Shown here one piece after another: positions 1 through 9,041 of a DNA stretch of 45,095 bases. Each line of letters begins with the position of its first letter. Positions within the stretch are counted from its first letter, which is position 1. The notes under the pieces were generated by a model that was given only the letters and a program-made list of their open reading frames with translations, did no database searches and was not told the origin of the DNA. A program made the translations under genes and the position numbers. This DNA comes from Pseudomonadota bacterium (GTDB lineage: Bacteria > Pseudomonadota > Gammaproteobacteria > Steroidobacterales > MnTg04). The stretch lies in the NCBI GenBank assembly GCA_022560735.1, contig JADFSO010000023.1, positions 1 to 45,095 of the forward strand, in the 5' to 3' direction.

Positions 1-1116
1 GCGCGGGAGAAAGTCCGGGTGGCCCATTGCCTGGCCGAGCTGCCAAAAATCAGCGCCACCTTGGAAAAAGGCGAGATCAGCTATTCCAAGGTGCGGGCCA
101 TGACCCGGGTCGCGACCACCGAGAACGAAGATTTTCTGTTGATGATCGCCAGGCACGGCACCGCCGATCATATGGAAAAACTGATATCCAGGACCCGCTG
201 GGTCAAACGATTGCAAGACGCGTATAACTCCAACCAACAGCACGAAAAACGGGAATTCACCTATTACCATGATCATGACGGCTCCGTGGTGATTCACGGG
301 CGGTTACCGGCAGAACAAGGCGCACTGGTGATCAAAGCCCTGGAAATGGCCGTGGACCGAGCGGAGGCCGACGCCAATGAATCAGAGCTTGCCCCGGCAA
401 AATTCAACGACCCCAATCCCTCAGAAAGAATTCCCTTTGCCGCCCGCCGGGCCGATGCCTTGATCGAACTGGCCGAGACCTATCTCAGCCACGGTGCGAA
501 AACCTCAACCACCGCCGACCGCTACCAGGTCGTGGTCCATGTTTCCGCGGAAACACTCAAAGACGGCAGCGGCGATATCTGCGAACTCGAACACGGACCC
601 AATGTTTCCGCGGAAACATCGAGGCGCATCGCTTGTGACAGCAGTGTGGTGAAGCTATTCGAAGACGAAACCGGCGAACCGGTCAATATCGGCCGCAAAT
701 CCCGGGTTATTCCATCGGCCATGCGCCGGATATTGAAAGCCAGGGACAAAGGCTGCCGTTTCCCCGGCTGCACCCATCAACATTACATCGATGGCCACCA
801 CATCAAACACTGGGCCGCGGGTGGCGAAACCAGTATCGACAACCTGGTACAGCTATGCCGCTATCACCATCGATTGGTGCATGAAGGCGGCTTTGGCTGC
901 GAAAAGACCGCGGATGGACGCATTGTTTTCAAAAACAAACATGGCGAGGCCATCCGCCGTGCCGAATATCATCCCCCGATCCCGGCAAACACCGACGCGG
1001 TGGACTTGTTGCGCCAGGAAATACCCGGGATCGAGATCGATGCCAAAACCTGCGTGACCTGGTGGGAAGGCGAGAGGATGGATTACAGCGTGGCGGTTGG
1101 GGAATTGCTGGGGTAG
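1..1116 (+). CDS. DUF222 / HNH endonuclease-type protein, 5' end outside window
   Basis: The frame is open from base 1 (it reads AREKV before the GTG at 19), so that GTG is probably internal and the gene starts outside the window. The first two thirds resemble the DUF222 (13E12-repeat) region. The C-terminal part carries an HNH-type zinc/nuclease module at about residues 232-290 counted from the GTG: CRFPGC, then DGHHIKHW, then the DNLVQLC and YHHRLVH segments. Proteins of this architecture are common, often multicopy and mobile-looking, and their substrate is unknown; nuclease activity is inferred from the HNH motif only. Two identical palindromes lie inside the gene and each encodes VSAET. 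It converges on pdxA with only 19 bases between. Family assignment is fairly sure, biological role unknown. Confidence 0.8.
   Translation, partial: AREKVRVAHCLAELPKISATLEKGEISYSKVRAMTRVATTENEDFLLMIARHGTADHMEKLISRTRWVKRLQDAYNSNQQHEKREFTYYHDHDGSVVIHGRLPAEQGALVIKALEMAVDRAEADANESELAPAKFNDPNPSERIPFAARRADALIELAETYLSHGAKTSTTADRYQVVVHVSAETLKDGSGDICELEHGPNVSAETSRRIACDSSVVKLFEDETGEPVNIGRKSRVIPSAMRRILKARDKGCRFPGCTHQHYIDGHHIKHWAAGGETSIDNLVQLCRYHHRLVHEGGFGCEKTADGRIVFKNKHGEAIRRAEYHPPIPANTDAVDLLRQEIPGIEIDAKTCVTWWEGERMDYSVAVGELLG
540..555. repeat. 16-base perfect palindrome, copy 1
   Basis: TGTTTCCGCGGAAACA is its own reverse complement. It lies inside the HNH gene and encodes the VSAET of HVSAET. An identical copy starts exactly 63 bases (21 codons) downstream in the same reading frame. 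Confidence 0.9.
603..618. repeat. 16-base perfect palindrome, copy 2
   Basis: Identical to the copy at 540-555 and in the same reading frame, encoding the VSAET of NVSAET. I see no third copy in the window. Confidence 0.9.
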
Positions 1117-1135
1117 CGGTGAGGCTGCGCTGCTG

Positions 1136-2128
1136 TCAGTCTTTTGTCCGCTTCCCAACCAACTCGATCGCCAGTCCTATCGCCGCCTGCAAACTGCCGC
1201 TGTCGGCTTTACCGGTGCCGGCCAGGTCCAGTGCGGTGCCATGGTCTACCGAGGTGCGGATCAGCGGCAGCCCGAGGGTGATGTTGACGGCGTGGCCGAA
1301 GCCGGCGTGTTTTAGCACCGGCAGGCCCTGGTCGTGATACATCGCCATGACCGCGTCGCATTGTTCCAGTTGTTGCCGGGTGAACGCGGTGTCCGCCGGT
1401 AACGGGCCGCGGATGGCCAGGCCTTCTGCGCGTAGCCGCTTGACCGCCGGTGCGATGATCTCGTCGTCTTCGCTGCCGAGGTGGCCGCCTTCGCCGGCGT
1501 GAGGGTTCAGGCCGCAGACGAGGATTCTCGGTTCCTTTATGCCGAACAGCTTGTGCAGATCCCGGTGCAGCACTCGCAGGCTGTTCTCAAGTTTGTCCGT
1601 CGTAATTGCGTCGGGGACTTCGCGCAGCGGCAAATGGGTGGTCGCCAGCGCGACCCGCAGATCACCGGCCAGCAGCAGCATGACGACATCGGACGCATGG
1701 CCCGACAACTCGGCGAGCATCTCGGTGTGACCGGAAAACGGGATGCCCGCTTCGTTGATGATGCCTTTGTGTACGGGTGCGGTGACCAGCGCATCGAAGG
1801 CCCCGGCCAGGCATTCCTTTGCGGCGTGCCGGATGCATTCGACGACCTGGGCCGAGTTGGCCGGGTCAAGCTGACCGGGAAGCGATTCCTTGCTCAGCGG
1901 AATGGAGATGCACGGCAGGTGGCCGGGCTGGTGGGTTGCCTCGTCGGGCGGATCGTAAGCGCCGATCTCGACGGTCGAGCCGACCATGGCCGCCCGCTGC
2001 CTGAGCAGATCGGGGTCGCCGACGGCGACCAGCAGCGCGGGCCATTCCAGGCGCGCTATATCCAGGCAAAGCTCCGGGCCGATGCCGGCGGGTTCGCCGG
2101 TCGTCAACAGGATGCGGGGATGGGCCAA
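1136..2128 (-). CDS. pdxA: 4-hydroxythreonine-4-phosphate dehydrogenase
   Basis: PdxA oxidises 4-phosphohydroxy-L-threonine (NAD-dependent) in the DXP-dependent pyridoxal phosphate pathway, in the cytoplasm. The 330 residues match the usual family length and begin with the typical TTGEPAGIGPE. The metal-binding histidines are visible in SGHTE, NPHAGEGG and MYHDQG. The start chosen is a TTG at 2126-2128, 14 bases after the surA stop and preceded by CAAGG; no ATG gives the right N-terminus. It is the last gene of the minus-strand lptD-surA-pdxA run. In many gammaproteobacteria rsmA (ksgA) and apaG follow; here the next gene is the convergent HNH gene. Confidence 0.95.
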   Translation of the reverse strand: MAHPRILLTTGEPAGIGPELCLDIARLEWPALLVAVGDPDLLRQRAAMVGSTVEIGAYDPPDEATHQPGHLPCISIPLSKESLPGQLDPANSAQVVECIRHAAKECLAGAFDALVTAPVHKGIINEAGIPFSGHTEMLAELSGHASDVVMLLLAGDLRVALATTHLPLREVPDAITTDKLENSLRVLHRDLHKLFGIKEPRILVCGLNPHAGEGGHLGSEDDEIIAPAVKRLRAEGLAIRGPLPADTAFTRQQLEQCDAVMAMYHDQGLPVLKHAGFGHAVNITLGLPLIRTSVDHGTALDLAGTGKADSGSLQAAIGLAIELVGKRTKD

Positions 2129-2142
2129 AACCAGGGCCTTGA

Positions 2143-3456
2143 CTACAATCGGTATTCCACGAACGCGTCATCGCGCAGGCGCTGAATCCAGACCTCGGTT
2201 TCCTCGGATGCCCTGGCGGCGCGAATTTCCTGGAATGCCAGTTGCCGCCGGAGGTCATCGGTGTTGTCGTGCTCGCGCTGTTCCAGCAACTGGACCATGT
2301 GCCAGCCGAATTGACTCTTGAATGGCTCGGATATTTCGTCGATCTCCAGCGTGGTCAGCATCTCCTCGAATACCGGGACGAAGGAGCCGACTTTCTGCCA
2401 GCCCAGATTGCCCCCGTCGCGTGCCGAAACCGGGTCTGCGGATACGGCGGTTGCGATCATCGCAAAATCCTCGCCATTGGCGATTCGATCCTTGATCTCC
2501 AGCAATTGCCGTTTGGCCGTCTGGTCATCGACGATGGCGTCCGTAACGATCAGGATGTGCCGGCTGCGGTGCTGGGAGATTATCGATTTTTTAACTTCCG
2601 TGCGGCGGATTTCGTTTACCATGATGATGTGGAAGCCGCTTGGGTTACGTGCCGGTTCGGAGACGTCACCCGGTGTCATGTCGATGACGAGTTCATTCAG
2701 AAAACCCGCTAACTGGGCGCCCTTGCGCCAGCCCAGGTCGCCGCATTCCAGTGCTTTTTGTCCATCCGAGTAAGCCAGCGCCAGCTCGCAGAAATCCTCA
2801 CCGGACTGGAGTCGCAGATAAATATCGGTGGCTTTTTTCTCCAGTTGTCTCACTACTTCCGGCGTCGACGATGGCGAAACGGCAATCAGGATATGCGATA
2901 AAAGGAATTCATTGCTGGCGCTCTCGGCCATTCTCTGCGCTTCCAGATGCTGTTCGATCTCTTTCGGCGAAACCCGGATGCGGCGCAGGACGTCACGCTG
3001 CTTTAGCAGATCAATCGTAATTTCTTCGCGCATTTCCTCGCGGAACTGCCGGTAGTCGACACCGCTTTTTGCCAGTTCCGCCGGCAGATCGGCAAAAGAA
3101 ATCCGTTTTTCCAAGGCGATACTCTCAAGGTAGGAGTTGAGCATCGGGTCAGAAACGGAGATGCCGCTCATCTCCGCAAACTGGGTCTGAATTTTTCTGA
3201 CGACGAGCCGCTCCAGCACCTGCTGCTCGATGATGTTTCTTGGCGGCAATTTGGTCTGGTCCTTCCTTAGCCGGTCCAGGATCAAGGTCATTTGCATGTC
3301 GAGTTCGCTCTGCAACACGACGCCATCGTTGACCACGGCCACGATACGGTCGAGCAGCTGGCCCTGGTCGCTGAGCTGTCGGTTTTGAGCCTGAATCGAG
3401 GTAGCCAGCATCAGGCAGGCGATGCCGGTCAGGGTAATTAATTTCCTGGAAAGCAT
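2143..3456 (-). CDS. surA: Periplasmic chaperone / peptidyl-prolyl isomerase SurA
   Basis: SurA escorts unfolded outer-membrane proteins, LptD among them, through the periplasm to the BAM complex. The 437 residues start with a clear signal peptide (about residues 1-24, ending TSIQAQ). A chaperone N-domain follows, then two parvulin-type domains at about 180-275 (SHILIAVSP, GDLGWRKG, FHIIMV) and 290-390 (RSRHILIV, GGNLGWQKVG, FGWHMVQLLE). The C-terminal helix ends the protein. It begins 9 bases downstream of lptD and is probably co-transcribed with it and with pdxA. Confidence 0.95.
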   Translation of the reverse strand: MLSRKLITLTGIACLMLATSIQAQNRQLSDQGQLLDRIVAVVNDGVVLQSELDMQMTLILDRLRKDQTKLPPRNIIEQQVLERLVVRKIQTQFAEMSGISVSDPMLNSYLESIALEKRISFADLPAELAKSGVDYRQFREEMREEITIDLLKQRDVLRRIRVSPKEIEQHLEAQRMAESASNEFLLSHILIAVSPSSTPEVVRQLEKKATDIYLRLQSGEDFCELALAYSDGQKALECGDLGWRKGAQLAGFLNELVIDMTPGDVSEPARNPSGFHIIMVNEIRRTEVKKSIISQHRSRHILIVTDAIVDDQTAKRQLLEIKDRIANGEDFAMIATAVSADPVSARDGGNLGWQKVGSFVPVFEEMLTTLEIDEISEPFKSQFGWHMVQLLEQREHDNTDDLRRQLAFQEIRAARASEETEVWIQRLRDDAFVEYRL

Positions 3457-3465
3457 GTTTGCTGA

Positions 3466-5718
3466 TCAGTTGCCACGGTAACCAAGGATACCATTGTTCA
3501 AGACATTGCTGGCGCGGCTGCCAATTTTGCTGAGACCCTTGAGTTGGATCTGCAGGATGAATGAACTGTCGGATTCTCCCGATCGCCTGGAAATAAACTT
3601 TCTCGAAACCAGTTGCAGCCCCCAGCAGCAGCTTTGGTATTCCAGTCCGATCAGTCGTTCGAGGGTCGCGTCGTCCCGCAGGGAGTAATTGAGGCGCCCA
3701 AGCAGGGTCCAGCGACTGGTAAAAGGCAAGACGAACGAGAAATCTGCTTCTTCGAGGACACCCTTCTGGAAACGATGCGTCAGGTTGATCACGCTGGCTT
3801 CGGTGGGCAGGTATTGCACGCGGGTCTGTGAAATTGCGGTCGCGTCAGTTTCCGGGTCCCATTGATAAACCAGGTCCAGGTTCCACTTGCGATACAGCGC
3901 CAGGTCCAGTTCGGCGACAATCTGGGAGTTGCTTGAAGTGAGCGGCGCCTGGCCCGGCAGGGTGACCCGGCGGTCGCTGAGAAAAAAAGCCTGGCCCAGG
4001 CTTGCGGATAATATCTGGCGGCCCTGGTCCCCATCGAGAATGCGGGTAGTTACGCCGATGCTGACCTGGTCGGTCTCACCCAGCCGGTCGATACCGATAA
4101 AGCGGTTGGCGCGGAACAGTTCGACGGTGTTGAAAGTCGGCAGTTCACTGTCAAATACCGGCAGGTCATTCTGGTTTCGAAACGGTATATGCGCATAGAA
4201 AATTCGCGGCTCGAGCGTTTGTACGAATGCCCTCTTGCTGTTCACCGGGCGCTCAAAAATCAGGCCGCTGTCCAGTGTATAAATGGGCGTCGAGCGGGTC
4301 GGTTTCCGCTCCTGGCCCGGCGCGGTGTCAGAGAGATCGTATGCCGTGTAGTCCCAGGCGACGCTTGGGGTCAGATAGTAACTGGGTCCGCCAAAGGTGA
4401 ATGACAGGTCGGGCCGAACATTCATCCGCTGACCGGTCACGCCGGTATCGCGGTGGAAATTCACCAGTTCCAGGTCCAGTTCCCAGTCGAGGGCCGACAG
4501 GCCGGTATGACCCTGACCGCGAACGAGTATCTGGGGCAGCCGTTCGTATGGCCGTTCATCGTCGGCCAGCGTCGGATCGATGGTGCGAAAATTTTGTGCA
4601 CGGGTGGATATCCGCCAGTTGTCGTTGACGTAATCGAGCTGAACGTTGCGTTCGAGGTGGGTTTTGCTGGTGGTGTCGATGTCGCGGCCAAAGTCCTCGA
4701 AATAAACCTGGTCGGATACATCCTCGATATGGGTGGTAAACCGCCAGCCGTTGTCCCAGGTCGTATTGTGCCGCCACAAGCCGTAACTGCGCTCGGATCG
4801 CACGCTCCGGTCCTCGCCGATGTACTCGAGTTCGATCGTCCCATGGCTCTTCGGGCTCAGATAACGAAAATCGGCGTTGTGCTGCCAGCCACGGGAACTC
4901 ATGAACAGCGGCGTATAAGTGACGTCATAATTTGGCGCGATGTTCCAGTAATAGGGCAGGCCAAATTCCGTGCCGCTGCGTTCGGTACTGCCAATGGTCG
5001 GCAGCAGCAATCCGGATCTGCGTTTGTCGGTGACCGGAAAAGACAGGTACGGGAAATAAAATACCGGGATCTTGCCGAATCGAATCTGCACGTTGCGTGC
5101 TTTGCCCCAGCCCTCTTCCCGGTCGATTTCCAATGATTTAGCCCGCAGTGTCCAGTCGTTGTTGCCTTCCGGGCAGGTCGTATAGACGATGTCCTCCAAC
5201 AGCAATTGGCCTTCGCTGATGATTATCTCGTCGGCTGAACCGCGGGCCGGTTGCTCGGTGAGCACGAATCTGGAGCCTGCAAAGACGATGTTCTTGCCGG
5301 CGCCGCTGATGCGTCCCTCGGTACCGGAGATACTGACGCCTGGTTCCCTGTACTGGAAGTCGCCGCTGATGCTGAAAGATTCTGTTTCCGGGTCGTACTC
5401 TACCTGGTCGGTGCGGACAAAACGCTCGCCCATCCTGACTTCGACATCGCCGGTAACGGTGATCTTGCCGTCACGGTTGACCCGGCCTTCGCGGGCACGA
5501 AATTTGACCTGACCTTCCGTTTCCTGGCTAAACACAGGCGCCTGCGATTCCGGCGGGGAATCCAGCGGGGAATCCAGCGGGGGAATAATACACAGGCTCT
5601 CGTCGGCGGTGGCAGCAGTGGCCAGCAACATCCCCAACCAGGCCAGGTGCTTGAAGCCGGTATTCAGAATCTCAATGCTCCGCGCTTGGGCGGCCGTTAC
5701 AATGGCACAGATAGCCAT
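3466..5718 (-). CDS. lptD: LPS-assembly protein LptD
   Basis: LptD is the outer-membrane beta-barrel that, plugged by LptE, inserts lipopolysaccharide into the outer leaflet. An N-terminal signal region (KHLAWLGMLLATAATA) leads into an LptA-like jellyroll domain (about residues 60-200) and a long beta-barrel rich in alternating aromatic strands. All four cysteines expected for the two interdomain disulfides are present: one at about residue 43, one in VYTTCPEG, and the adjacent CC in YQSCCWG. I chose the ATG at 5718 (GAAGG just upstream); a TTG at 5727 would add three residues, and either gives a rather long N-region before the hydrophobic core. Two 12-base tandem units (5555-5578) create the PLDSPLDSP stretch after the first cysteine. 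First gene of lptD-surA-pdxA, divergent from amgK. Confidence 0.94.
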   Translation of the reverse strand: MAICAIVTAAQARSIEILNTGFKHLAWLGMLLATAATADESLCIIPPLDSPLDSPPESQAPVFSQETEGQVKFRAREGRVNRDGKITVTGDVEVRMGERFVRTDQVEYDPETESFSISGDFQYREPGVSISGTEGRISGAGKNIVFAGSRFVLTEQPARGSADEIIISEGQLLLEDIVYTTCPEGNNDWTLRAKSLEIDREEGWGKARNVQIRFGKIPVFYFPYLSFPVTDKRRSGLLLPTIGSTERSGTEFGLPYYWNIAPNYDVTYTPLFMSSRGWQHNADFRYLSPKSHGTIELEYIGEDRSVRSERSYGLWRHNTTWDNGWRFTTHIEDVSDQVYFEDFGRDIDTTSKTHLERNVQLDYVNDNWRISTRAQNFRTIDPTLADDERPYERLPQILVRGQGHTGLSALDWELDLELVNFHRDTGVTGQRMNVRPDLSFTFGGPSYYLTPSVAWDYTAYDLSDTAPGQERKPTRSTPIYTLDSGLIFERPVNSKRAFVQTLEPRIFYAHIPFRNQNDLPVFDSELPTFNTVELFRANRFIGIDRLGETDQVSIGVTTRILDGDQGRQILSASLGQAFFLSDRRVTLPGQAPLTSSNSQIVAELDLALYRKWNLDLVYQWDPETDATAISQTRVQYLPTEASVINLTHRFQKGVLEEADFSFVLPFTSRWTLLGRLNYSLRDDATLERLIGLEYQSCCWGLQLVSRKFISRRSGESDSSFILQIQLKGLSKIGSRASNVLNNGILGYRGN
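5555..5578. repeat. Two tandem 12-base units in lptD
   Basis: GGGGAATCCAGC occurs twice head to tail (+ strand). On the coding strand it duplicates a four-residue LDSP-type unit just after the first conserved cysteine of LptD. A third, degenerate unit (attccggc) precedes it. Confidence 0.75.
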
Positions 5719-5771
5719 GGCCTTCAATTACAATGCCGGCTCAAATAAGTGGACTGCAGCCAGGAGATTTT

Positions 5772-6779
5772 GTGCCCGAAAGACTGGAACTATTGAGACT
5801 ATGGCTGGGTCGGCAAACCGCAATTGCGGGTATCGATGTCCGGACCATCGAGCCGGCATCCGGGGACGCCAGTTTCAGGCGTTATTTCAGGGTATGGTCC
5901 GGACAGAACAGCTACATCGTCATGGATGCGCCGCCTGCACAGGAAGATTGCCGGCCGTTTGTGCGGGTGGCGCAAATGCTGGCCGCTGCGGGCGTCAATG
6001 TGCCGCGCATTTTCTGCACCGACCTGGATCAGGGCTTTCTGTTGCTCGGTGATCTCGGTTCGGAAACTTATTTGCAGCGGCTGAATAGTGAAATTGATCC
6101 CGATACGCTTTATCGGTCGGCGATTGGCGCGCTGGTTTCCATGCAGTCCGGTTGCCGCTCGGGTCTCGATCGTTTGCCGCCTTTTGACCGAGCCTTGCTG
6201 ATGCAGGAAATGGCGCTGTTCAAAGACTGGTTGCTCGCGGCCCATTTGGATATCAGCCTGTCATCGCGGGAAGCGGAAAAACTGCAGCAATGTTTCGACT
6301 GCCTTTGTGCCTCAGCGCTTTGCGAACAGACGGTTTTCGTCCACCGGGACTACCACTCGCGAAACCTGATGTGGTGCGAACAGCCGCCGGGCGTGCTGGA
6401 TTTTCAGGACGCCGTTCGCGGTCCGCTCACTTATGACCTGGTCTCGCTACTCAAAGACTGCTATCTGAGCTGGCCGCGCGCGCGGGTGCTGGGCTGGATC
6501 GACGACTACCGGCGCCAGGCGAGCGAGCAAGGCATACCTCTGCCGCGAGCCGCCGAATTTCTGCAGCGCTTCGACCTGATGGGCGTGCAACGTCATCTCA
6601 AAGCCAGCGGTATTTTTGCCAGGCTCTGGCATCGCGATGGCAAGTCGTCCTACCTGGGCGACATACCGCGTACGCTGAAACACATCATCGAAGTAGAGTC
6701 CGGCGGCCCGCAGCTGGTCTTCCTGCAAGCGCTGATTCGTGAGCGTATTCTGCCGGCGCTGGAGACGGCTGCGTCATGA
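5772..6779 (+). CDS. amgK: N-acetylmuramate/N-acetylglucosamine kinase AmgK
   Basis: AmgK phosphorylates the anomeric carbon of MurNAc (and GlcNAc) released from recycled peptidoglycan, giving MurNAc-1-phosphate. The fold is aminoglycoside-phosphotransferase-like: the family-specific [12 protein letters not shown] stretch near the N-terminus, the catalytic loop HRDYHSRN (Asp about 193, Asn about 198) and the metal-binding DFQD at about 210. The start chosen is the GTG at 5772, preceded by CAGGAG with 5-base spacing; an upstream in-frame ATG at 5733 has no ribosome site. Its stop overlaps the murU start (ATGA). Divergent from lptD, the arrangement also known in Pseudomonas. It is unlikely to be an antibiotic kinase despite the fold. 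Confidence 0.92.
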   Translation: MPERLELLRLWLGRQTAIAGIDVRTIEPASGDASFRRYFRVWSGQNSYIVMDAPPAQEDCRPFVRVAQMLAAAGVNVPRIFCTDLDQGFLLLGDLGSETYLQRLNSEIDPDTLYRSAIGALVSMQSGCRSGLDRLPPFDRALLMQEMALFKDWLLAAHLDISLSSREAEKLQQCFDCLCASALCEQTVFVHRDYHSRNLMWCEQPPGVLDFQDAVRGPLTYDLVSLLKDCYLSWPRARVLGWIDDYRRQASEQGIPLPRAAEFLQRFDLMGVQRHLKASGIFARLWHRDGKSSYLGDIPRTLKHIIEVESGGPQLVFLQALIRERILPALETAAS

Positions 6780-7450
6780 AAGCGATGATCCTGGCCGCCG
6801 GCCGCGGCGAGCGGATGCGCCCGCTGACCGATCGCACGCCAAAACCGCTGCTCGAAGTCGCCGGTCGTCCATTGATTCATTACCAGCTGGAGGCACTCGC
6901 AAAAGCGGGTGTCAACGATGTGGTGATCAACCTGTCCTGGCTGGGTGGACAGATTCGCGAGGCGCTGGCTGACGGCCGCGATTGGAATCTGACCTTGCAT
7001 TTTTCGGAGGAGGGGCATCCGCCGCTGGAGACCGGTGGCGGAATTTTTCGCGCAATGTCCATGCTGAGTCCGGATCCGTTCCTGGTGATCAATGGCGATG
7101 TATGGAGCGACTTTCCACTCGGCAGCCTGTCGCTGGCGGACCGCGACCTCGCGCACCTGGTGCTGGTCGATAATCCGGCGCACCACCCGCAGGGTGATTT
7201 CACGCTCGCCGATGGTCGTGTTTCTGACGACGATCAGGCCGCACCGAGACTGACCTTCTCCGGAATAGGTATGTATCGGCCCGGGTTGTTCGCGGGTTGC
7301 GCCGATGGCGCATTTTCCCTGATCCCCGTGTTAAAAGCGGCGATGGCCAGGGGCCGGGTATCCGGCTTGCATTATTCCGGCAATTGGCTGGATGTTGGAA
7401 CGCCTGAGCAGTTGACGGCGCTCGAGCGGTTGATCGCGCAGACCCCTTAG
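6776..7450 (+). CDS. murU: N-acetylmuramate-1-phosphate uridylyltransferase MurU
   Basis: MurU transfers UMP from UTP to MurNAc-1-phosphate, yielding UDP-MurNAc and completing the AmgK-MurU recycling route. This route bypasses MurA/MurB and is known to give intrinsic fosfomycin tolerance in pseudomonads. The 224 residues start with the nucleotidyltransferase signature [20 protein letters not shown]; the metal-binding NGDVWSD and the [12 protein letters not shown] near the end are characteristic. The start overlaps amgK by four bases. The last four bases overlap the lipA stop on the other strand. RmlA/GlmU-like enzymes share the fold, but the neighbour decides the assignment. Confidence 0.92.
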   Translation: MKAMILAAGRGERMRPLTDRTPKPLLEVAGRPLIHYQLEALAKAGVNDVVINLSWLGGQIREALADGRDWNLTLHFSEEGHPPLETGGGIFRAMSMLSPDPFLVINGDVWSDFPLGSLSLADRDLAHLVLVDNPAHHPQGDFTLADGRVSDDDQAAPRLTFSGIGMYRPGLFAGCADGAFSLIPVLKAAMARGRVSGLHYSGNWLDVGTPEQLTALERLIAQTP

Positions 7451-8418
7451 TTGGTGAAGGTCCCGTCCGCCTGCCGGTCGGCGTGGTATGAGGACCTGAC
7501 CAGCGGTCCGCTGGCGACATGGGTAAAGCCCATCGCGTAGCCGTCTTTGCCCAGTTCGCGGAATTCCTCCGGCGTCACATAGCGGCTGACCGGCAAATGG
7601 TACCGGGTCGGCTGCAGATACTGGCCGATGGTCAGCATCTCGCAGTCGTGTGCGCGCAGATCGCGCATGACTTCGCGTACTTCGTCCAGTTTTTCACCGA
7701 GGCCGAGCATCAACCCGGACTTGGTGGGTATGTCCGGATGCGCGGCCTTGAACTCGCGGATCAGCTGCAGTGAATGCTGGTAGTCTGAGCCTGGCCTGGC
7801 CTGGCGGTACAGGCGTGGAATGGTTTCGAGGTTGTGATTGAAAACATCCGGCGGGCTGACGTGCATCAGTTTCAGCGCGACCTCCATGCGGCCGCGGAAA
7901 TCCGGGACCAGGATTTCAATCTTGATACCCGGGCATTTTGCGCGGATCGTGCGGATGCAGCGAACGAAATGCTCGGCGCCGCCATCGCGCAGGTCGTCGC
8001 GATCCACCGAGGTGATCACCACGTAGCGCAGTTTCATGTCATGGATGGTTTGCGCCAGGTGCGCCGGTTCCTGCTCGTCCAGCGGCGCCGGCCGGCCGTG
8101 ACCGACATTGCAAAACGGGCAGCGCCGCGTGCACACGTCGCCCATGATCATGAATGTCGCGGTGCCGTTGCTAAAACATTCGGCGAGATTGGGGCAACTG
8201 GCTTCCTCGCATACGGTGTGCAGGTTCTGATCGCGCAGCATGGTCTTGATTTTTGCAACCGCATCCGAGGTCGGCGCCTTGACCCTGATCCATGGCGGCT
8301 TGCGCAGCGGCGTCAGGGTCATTTCGATTTTCACGGGAATCCGCGCCATTTTTTCCTGGGCGCTGAGTTTCTTCCCCGGTTCGAGCCGGGGGCGTCTTTC
8401 TGGGTTGGGTTGGTTCAT
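7447..8418 (-). CDS. lipA: Lipoyl synthase
   Basis: Radical-SAM enzyme that inserts two sulfurs into the octanoyl chain on lipoyl domains of pyruvate and 2-oxoglutarate dehydrogenases and on GcvH. Both iron-sulfur clusters can be read: the auxiliary cluster cysteines C70, C75, C81 ([12 protein letters not shown]) and the radical-SAM C96-x3-C100-x2-C103 (CTRRCPFC). The C-terminal RSSYHAD supplies the serine ligand of the auxiliary cluster. Length 323 is normal. The ATG overlaps the lipB stop (ATGA), so it should be translationally coupled. Last gene of the long minus-strand block beginning at mreB; its tail meets murU. Confidence 0.97.
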   Translation of the reverse strand: MNQPNPERRPRLEPGKKLSAQEKMARIPVKIEMTLTPLRKPPWIRVKAPTSDAVAKIKTMLRDQNLHTVCEEASCPNLAECFSNGTATFMIMGDVCTRRCPFCNVGHGRPAPLDEQEPAHLAQTIHDMKLRYVVITSVDRDDLRDGGAEHFVRCIRTIRAKCPGIKIEILVPDFRGRMEVALKLMHVSPPDVFNHNLETIPRLYRQARPGSDYQHSLQLIREFKAAHPDIPTKSGLMLGLGEKLDEVREVMRDLRAHDCEMLTIGQYLQPTRYHLPVSRYVTPEEFRELGKDGYAMGFTHVASGPLVRSSYHADRQADGTFTN

Positions 8419-9041
8419 GTGGTGTATTTTAGGTTTTTCAGCAAATATTGTTCAAGCTCTGTCGCAACTAGTTCCAGATCGGCGGGTCCGCCAAGGTCTT
8501 TTAATTGTGTCACTTCGAGGTCTTCGAAGCCACAGGGGTTGATGCGGCTGAAAGGCTCGAGATCCATGTCGATATTGAACGCCAGGCCATGGTAACTGCA
8601 GCCGCGGCGAATCCGCAGCCCGAGGCTGGCGAGTTTGCGGCCAGCTACATAAACCCCCGGTGCATCCGCCCTGGCCTGCGCGTCGATGCCATGGTTCGCG
8701 GCCAGGTCGATCACCGATTGTTCCAGCGCGCTGACCAGTTCGCGGACCCCGAGGCTTTGTCTGCGCAAATCGATCATCGGGTAGACCACGAGTTGGCCCG
8801 GGCCGTGATAGGTGACCTGCCCGCCGCGATCGATGTCGATGACCGGAATATCGGCCGGCGCCAGCAAATGTTCGGGGTTGCCGTTCAGACCCAGCGTGTA
8901 AACCGGAGGATGCTGCAGCAGCCAGATTTCATCCGCTGTCTGCGCATCGCGACGATCGGTAAAAGTCTGCATGTCGCGCCAGGTGGGCTCGTACTCGACC
9001 AGCCCCAGCCGCTTGATGACGAGATCGGCCGGCGGGTTCAC
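8415..9041 (-). CDS. lipB: Octanoyltransferase LipB
   Basis: Moves the octanoyl group from octanoyl-ACP to a lysine of lipoyl-dependent enzymes, the step before LipA. The family blocks [14 protein letters not shown] and [11 protein letters not shown] are present. The catalytic pair is Lys136 (in GRKLASLG) and Cys170 (in [13 protein letters not shown]). The start is a GTG at 9041 that overlaps the ybeD stop as GTGA, and the stop overlaps the lipA start. 208 residues, normal for the family. Confidence 0.96.
   Translation of the reverse strand: MNPPADLVIKRLGLVEYEPTWRDMQTFTDRRDAQTADEIWLLQHPPVYTLGLNGNPEHLLAPADIPVIDIDRGGQVTYHGPGQLVVYPMIDLRRQSLGVRELVSALEQSVIDLAANHGIDAQARADAPGVYVAGRKLASLGLRIRRGCSYHGLAFNIDMDLEPFSRINPCGFEDLEVTQLKDLGGPADLELVATELEQYLLKNLKYTT

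Noticed and set aside
1481..2185. 234-codon plus-strand frame opposite pdxA
   Set aside because: Shadow of pdxA; no family signature, while pdxA on the other strand is certain. The same holds for the long frames opposite lptD, mltB, mreB, metH and hemA.
5733..5771. ATG at 5733 as amgK start
   Set aside because: No ribosome site; GTG at 5772 has CAGGAG at good spacing and begins near the conserved core.
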